Positions 60,346 to 64,000 of a stretch of DNA of 64,000 nt are shown in pieces; the first letter of the stretch is position 1; each line of letters begins with the position of its first letter. Origin of the DNA: Clostridiales bacterium (GTDB taxonomy: Bacteria; Bacillota; Clostridia; Oscillospirales; Oscillospiraceae); contig QAMJ01000012.1 in assembly GCA_003150355.1 (NCBI GenBank), forward strand, positions 186,001 through 250,000, written 5' to 3'. The translations under genes were made by a program, and so were the position numbers. A model generated the notes under the pieces. It made no database searches. It was given only the letters and a program-made list of their open reading frames with translations, and had not been told where the DNA came from.

Positions 60346-61308
60346 ATGATCTCACACGGCAAGGAAATCAAGGTCTTCGCAGGCAATTCCAATCCCGAAC
60401 TGGCCGAGCATATCTGCTCTGAACTTTACAGGACACTCGGCAAGGCGGACGTTGCACAGTTTGCCGACGGCGAATGCTCCGTTTCCGTGTTTGAGCCGGT
60501 GCGCGGCAAGGACGTTTTCATTGTTCAGTCCACCTGCAACCACGTCAACGACAACCTCATGGAGCTGCTCATTATGATCGACGCGATGCGCAGAGCCTCC
60601 GCAGGCCGTATCACCGCGGTCATTCCCTACTTCGGCTATGCCCGTCAGGACAGAAAGGCCAAGAGCCGCGATCCCATCTCCGCAAAGCTCGTCGCGAACC
60701 TTATCACCACCGCTGGCGCGGACAGAGTGCTGACGATGGATCTTCACGCCGCGCAGATTCAGGGCTTCTTCGATATCCCTGTGGACAATCTTCTCGGCTC
60801 CCACCTGTTTGTAAAGCACTTTGTCAATATGTTCGGCAAGGGCAATGAGGACGTTATGGTCGTCTCTCCCGACGTCGGCAGCACCGCGCGCGTGCGCGCT
60901 TTCTCCATGAAGCTCGGCGTCAACATGGCCATCGTCGACAAGCGCCGCGAAAAGGCCAACCAGTCCGAGGTCATGAACATCATCGGCAATGTCGAAGGCA
61001 AGACCTGCATCCTGCTTGACGACATCGTCGACACCGCCGGTTCCCTCTGCGGCGCAGCCAAGGCTATCAGCGAGATAGGCGGCGCAAAGAAGGTCTACGC
61101 CTGCGCGACCCACGGTGTGCTCTCCGGCCCCGCTATCGAGCGCATCGAGAACAGCTGCATCGAGGAGCTGCTCCTGCTCGATACCATCCCTTATCCCACC
61201 GACAAGCCCGCGTGCAGCAAGATCAAGTACATCTCCACCGCGCCGGTTTTTGCCGAGGCTATCAGAAGAATTTACGAGGAAGTCTCTATCTCCAATCTTT
61301 TTGATTAA
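60346..61308 (+). CDS. prs: Ribose-phosphate pyrophosphokinase (PRPP synthetase)
   Basis: Prs makes PRPP from ribose 5-phosphate and ATP, the shared precursor of purines, pyrimidines, NAD, histidine and tryptophan. The 320-residue protein starts KVFAGNSNPELAEHI, has the flexible loop YARQDRK (98-104) and the PRPP-binding loop DDIVDTAGS (225-233). The ATG at 60346 follows GGAGG; upstream in-frame ATGs lie in the leader. A copy of the structured repeat begins directly after the stop codon. Confidence 0.97.
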   Translation: MISHGKEIKVFAGNSNPELAEHICSELYRTLGKADVAQFADGECSVSVFEPVRGKDVFIVQSTCNHVNDNLMELLIMIDAMRRASAGRITAVIPYFGYARQDRKAKSRDPISAKLVANLITTAGADRVLTMDLHAAQIQGFFDIPVDNLLGSHLFVKHFVNMFGKGNEDVMVVSPDVGSTARVRAFSMKLGVNMAIVDKRREKANQSEVMNIIGNVEGKTCILLDDIVDTAGSLCGAAKAISEIGGAKKVYACATHGVLSGPAIERIENSCIEELLLLDTIPYPTDKPACSKIKYISTAPVFAEAIRRIYEEVSISNLFD

Positions 61309-61417
61309 GTCAGAAGAAACGAATACCGTTCCGTTTCCGCCGTGGCGGCGAAAACTGCACTATATTCGTTCCTTCTTCCTCTTCAAATCGAACCCGCTTC
61401 GCTGGGCTTCGATTTGA
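61309..61417 (+). repeat. Structured repeat, copy A, after prs
   Basis: This 109-bp segment starts at the base after the prs stop and aligns with the reverse complement of 2500-2607. Helices: GAAGAAACGAAT with ATTCGT-TCC-TTCTTC, inner GTTT-CCGCC with GGCGG-CGA-AAAC, and a separate terminal hairpin closed by CAAATCGAA/TTCGATTTG with CCC/GGG inside. Differences from copy B concentrate in stems and loops and mostly keep pairing. It lacks the outer 15-bp inverted repeats seen around copy B. It could act as an RNA element, a transcript end for prs, or a mobile repeat. Confidence 0.8.
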
Positions 61418-61439
61418 GTTACGGAGGTTTATAGTTCCG

Positions 61440-61530
61440 TTCCCGCAGCGCCGGTTTGCCCGGCGCTGACGGGACACGGCGTATCAGTGCATTAAGTATG
61501 TAAACCGATTGCCCGAGCGGCAATCATGTT
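61440..61530. other. Two further hairpins between prs and pth
   Basis: CCCG-CAGCGCCGG and CCGGCGCTG-ACGGG form a GC-rich hairpin within about 61440-61475, and GATTGCC/GGCAATC another within about 61505-61530. Neither has a T tract. They may be part of the same leader as the structured repeat or pause sites before pth. Confidence 0.4.
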
Positions 61531-61575
61531 ATCAATAAAAGTTCTCCAACATCTCCAGCATTGGGGTGAAAACAA

Positions 61576-62163
61576 ATGCTTTTCAAAAAGCCCGGCGGGG
61601 TAAGCTGGCTCATCGTGTTTCTCGGCAACCCCGGGCTTAAATATGAGGGCACCCGCCATAACGCGGGCTTCATGGCGGCGGACGCCATGGCCAAGGAAAA
61701 GAATATCAGCATCAACCGCGCACGCTTCAAGGCGCTCACCGCGACGGTCGATATAGGCGGCGAGAGCGTCATGCTCATGAAGCCGCAGACCTTTATGAAC
61801 CTCTCCGGTGAGGCCGTCATTCAGGCGGTACGGTTCTATAAGATACCGCCTGAGCACGTTATCGTCGTGTCGGACGAGATAAGCCTGCCGATCGGCAAGC
61901 TGCGCATCCGCGTCAAGGGCAGCGCCGGCGGGCACAACGGACTCAAAAACATCATCGCCCAGCTCGGTACCGACGCTTTCCCGCGCATCCGCATCGGCGT
62001 CGGCGCGCCCCCGCACCCGGACTATGATATGGCTGACTGGGTGCTCTCCGCATTCAAGGATCAGGACGCCGTCGATATGCGCGACGCTGCGCTCCGTGCC
62101 GCCCATGCTGCCGAGTGCTATATCACCGACGGAGCCGACCGCGCCATGAACCGCTTTAATTAA
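61576..62163 (+). CDS. pth: Peptidyl-tRNA hydrolase
   Basis: Pth frees tRNA from peptidyl-tRNA dropped by ribosomes. The 195-residue protein has the standard catalytic set: FLGNPGLKYEGTRHNAGF with H28, QTFMNLSG with N75, D100 in VSDEISLP, and H120 in GSAGGHNGLKNI. It lies downstream of prs and the structured repeat, and upstream of glgC. The ribosome site is a modest GGGGTG. prs-pth is a common bacterial neighbourhood. Confidence 0.96.
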   Translation: MLFKKPGGVSWLIVFLGNPGLKYEGTRHNAGFMAADAMAKEKNISINRARFKALTATVDIGGESVMLMKPQTFMNLSGEAVIQAVRFYKIPPEHVIVVSDEISLPIGKLRIRVKGSAGGHNGLKNIIAQLGTDAFPRIRIGVGAPPHPDYDMADWVLSAFKDQDAVDMRDAALRAAHAAECYITDGADRAMNRFN

Positions 62164-62242
62164 ACGCAGCGCCGCATTAATAATTCCTAAGTCTTTTATT
62201 GGAACTTTTCCAGATAAATATATTGCACTCAGGAGGTTGACA

Positions 62243-63436
62243 ATGAAAAAAAGCTGCATCGCAATGCTCCTGGCGGGAGGACAGGGCTCCCGTCTGTATG
62301 CCTTGACTCAGAATGTAGCCAAGCCCAGCGTCCCCTTCGGCGGAAAGTACAGAATAATCGACTTCCCGCTCTCCAACTGCGCAAACTCCGGTATCGACAC
62401 CGTGGGCGTTCTGACGCAGTACCGTCCGCTCCAGCTCAACAGCTATATCGGCAGCGGCCAGCCGTGGGACCTCGACGTGTCCGACGGCGGTGTGTACATC
62501 CTGCCGCCGTACCAGAGCGCGGGCGAGCGCGGCTCGTGGTTCTCCGGTACCGCGAACGCGATCTATCAGAATATAGGCTTCATCGAGAGCTACGATCCCG
62601 ACAACGTGCTGATCCTCTCGGGCGACCATATATACAAGATGGACTACTCGGATATGCTGCGCGAGCATATCGAGAAGGACGCCGCCTGCACGATCTCCGT
62701 GCTGCAGGTCTCGATGGAGGAGGCCACCCGCTTCGGCATAATGAACGTCGGCCCGGACGGGTACATAAATGAGTTTGAGGAGAAGCCCAAGCAGCCGAAG
62801 AGCGACCTTGCCTCCATGGGCATATACATCTTCAACTGGAAGAAGCTGCGCGAATACCTCATCGCCGATGAAAACGACCCGAACTCCGACAAGGACTTCG
62901 GCAAGAACATAATCCCCAACATGCTTGCCGCAGGCGAAAAGCTCTGGCCGTACCGCTTCAGCGGCTACTGGCGCGATGTCGGCACCATCACGAGTCTCTG
63001 GGACGCGAACATGGATATGCTCTCTCCCACGCTCATTAACCTCTACGATCCCGACTGGCCGATCAGCGCGCGCAGCCCGATCTGCCCGCCGCATTACACC
63101 GGCGAGCACGCCGAGATCATCCACTCGATAGTCACCGAGGGCTGCGAGATCGACGGGCATGTCGAGAACTCCGTGCTCTCCCCCTCCGTTAAGGTGCAGA
63201 CCGGGGCGAACGTGTGCTACAGCGTGCTCATGCCCGGCGCGGTCGTCGAGTCCGGCGCGACCGTTGAATACGCCATTATCGGCGAGAACACCGTCATTCA
63301 TTCCGGCGCTCATGTCGGCTCCGCGCCCGACGGCTCGGACGACTGGGGCGTCGCCACCTGCGGCCCGAAAATCGAGATCGGCTCCGGCGCGCGCGTGCCT
63401 GCCGGCGCGATGATCTACACCGGTGAGGAGGTTTGA
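62243..63436 (+). CDS. glgC: Glucose-1-phosphate adenylyltransferase
   Basis: GlgC makes ADP-glucose, the committed glycogen precursor. The 397-residue protein has the N-terminal nucleotidyltransferase signature MLLAGGQGSRLYALTQNVAKPSVPFGGKYRIIDFPLSNC, then GTANAIYQN and SGDHIYKMDY, and a C-terminal left-handed helix region (GCEIDGHVENSVLSPSVKVQTGANV). AGGAGG is 6 nt before the ATG; a nearer TTG overlaps it. glgD follows after 3 nt, so the two subunits are co-expressed. Confidence 0.96.
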   Translation: MKKSCIAMLLAGGQGSRLYALTQNVAKPSVPFGGKYRIIDFPLSNCANSGIDTVGVLTQYRPLQLNSYIGSGQPWDLDVSDGGVYILPPYQSAGERGSWFSGTANAIYQNIGFIESYDPDNVLILSGDHIYKMDYSDMLREHIEKDAACTISVLQVSMEEATRFGIMNVGPDGYINEFEEKPKQPKSDLASMGIYIFNWKKLREYLIADENDPNSDKDFGKNIIPNMLAAGEKLWPYRFSGYWRDVGTITSLWDANMDMLSPTLINLYDPDWPISARSPICPPHYTGEHAEIIHSIVTEGCEIDGHVENSVLSPSVKVQTGANVCYSVLMPGAVVESGATVEYAIIGENTVIHSGAHVGSAPDGSDDWGVATCGPKIEIGSGARVPAGAMIYTGEEV

Positions 63437-63439
63437 GCA

Positions 63440-64000
63440 ATGAAGGATTTTCACGGAATTATCTTTGCGTACAACACTTTCCCTGAGCTGCGCGAGCTTG
63501 TCAAATCCCGCACGGCGGCGTCGCTCCCCGTCTGCGGCCGCTACCGCCTTATAGACTTCCCGCTCTCTTCCATGCGCAACGCGGGCATCCTCGATGTCGG
63601 CGTCATCGTCCAGCGCGATTATCAGTCCCTGCTCGACCATATCGGCAGCGGCAAGCCCTGGGACATGAGCCGACGCGACAACGGCCTGCGCATGCTCCCG
63701 CCCTTCGGTCTGCCCGAGTACCACAAGGGCAACTACACCGGCACGATGGAGGCGCTCAACGCCGTCTCTACCTACATAAAAGATATCAAGAGCAAGTACG
63801 TCGTGCTCATGCTCGGCAACCTCTATGCGAACATCGACCTCACCGTTCCCATGAAGCAGCATAAGCGCTCCGGTGCGGAGATCACCGCGATCTGCGCCGA
63901 CCGCTGCGTTGACGGCAGCCGCCTGCGCTACGTCACCGGTGATGACGGTTTTGTGAAGCACATGCTCATAAAGCCGCGCGACGAAAGCAAAGGCGTCGCC
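63440..64000 (+). CDS. glgD: Glucose-1-phosphate adenylyltransferase subunit GlgD, 3' end outside window
   Basis: The first 187 codons run to the window edge without a stop. The product starts MKDFHGIIFAYNTFPELRELV and keeps CGRYRLIDFPLSSMRNAGILDVGVI, DHIGSGKPWDM and YTGTMEALNAVSTYI, but lacks the GGQGSRL catalytic loop of GlgC. That is the mark of GlgD, a regulatory paralogue that forms a complex with GlgC in Firmicutes. It begins 3 nt after the glgC stop. Confidence 0.92.
   Translation, partial: MKDFHGIIFAYNTFPELRELVKSRTAASLPVCGRYRLIDFPLSSMRNAGILDVGVIVQRDYQSLLDHIGSGKPWDMSRRDNGLRMLPPFGLPEYHKGNYTGTMEALNAVSTYIKDIKSKYVVLMLGNLYANIDLTVPMKQHKRSGAEITAICADRCVDGSRLRYVTGDDGFVKHMLIKPRDESKGVA

Overview
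The window reads as ordinary chromosome from a strictly anaerobic, GC-rich Gram-positive of class Clostridia, most likely order Oscillospirales. The evidence is a large single-chain pyruvate:ferredoxin oxidoreductase, formate-tetrahydrofolate ligase, a ylxM-ffh-rpsP-khpA translation cluster, GlgC/GlgD paralogues, strong AGGAGG-type ribosome sites and sigma-A promoters with 17-bp spacers. No rRNA, tRNA, CRISPR array, prophage or intact insertion sequence was seen. The organism name is inference.

Layout. 1-2251: two tandem paralogous leucine-rich-repeat proteins, the first cut by the window edge. 2339-9349: a consensus promoter, an attenuator-like leader and a repeat element precede the nucleotide operon pyrG-nadE-purB-purA-guaA. 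9405-11551: a flavoprotein, a carboxymuconolactone decarboxylase-like protein fused to half a cupin, and a second GMP synthase lacking its glutaminase domain. 11851-17836: phosphoketolase, TetR and Crp/Fnr regulators and oleate hydratase, with several palindromes. 17967-28103: small membrane proteins and regulators (DegV, XRE, MarR, AraC, LysR), an MFS carrier, a glycerophosphodiesterase, a dicarboxylate symporter, PlsY and a HAD phosphatase. 28327-31680: TAXI-type TRAP transporter. 31704-40537: galactokinase-like kinase, nicotinate phosphoribosyltransferase, ANTAR protein, the IMPase-birA-clc operon and fhs. 40538-40960: unresolved, possibly decayed DNA. 41051-46043: orphan proteins, an SMR exporter behind a terminator-type leader, a YitT protein and the ylxM-ffh-rpsP-khpA operon. 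46159-48298: two G3E/CobW GTPases, one with an extreme His/Asp/Cys-rich insert. 48470-64000: PFOR, a zinc-ribbon peptide, TcdA, a foldase, a phosphoesterase, a second flavoprotein, an SGNH hydrolase, an XRE regulator, prfB with a YitT-like gene, prs, pth, glgC and the start of glgD.

How the genes fit. Prs makes PRPP, used by purine, pyrimidine and NAD salvage; PurB, PurA, GuaA, PyrG, NadE and PncB lie in this window, and Fhs feeds one-carbon units to purines. Phosphoketolase and PFOR both supply acetyl units. GlgC/GlgD start glycogen synthesis.

The most unusual observation is a roughly 108-bp element present twice, in opposite orientation: upstream of pyrG (2500-2607) and directly after prs (61309-61417). 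The copies are about 80% identical by eye, and many differences fall in helices whose pairing is kept. This points to a structured repeat or RNA family. Other items worth checking are the SMR leader, the half-cupin fusion, the GATase-less GMP synthase, the metal-binding CobW insert and an 18-codon ORF with a strong ribosome site.
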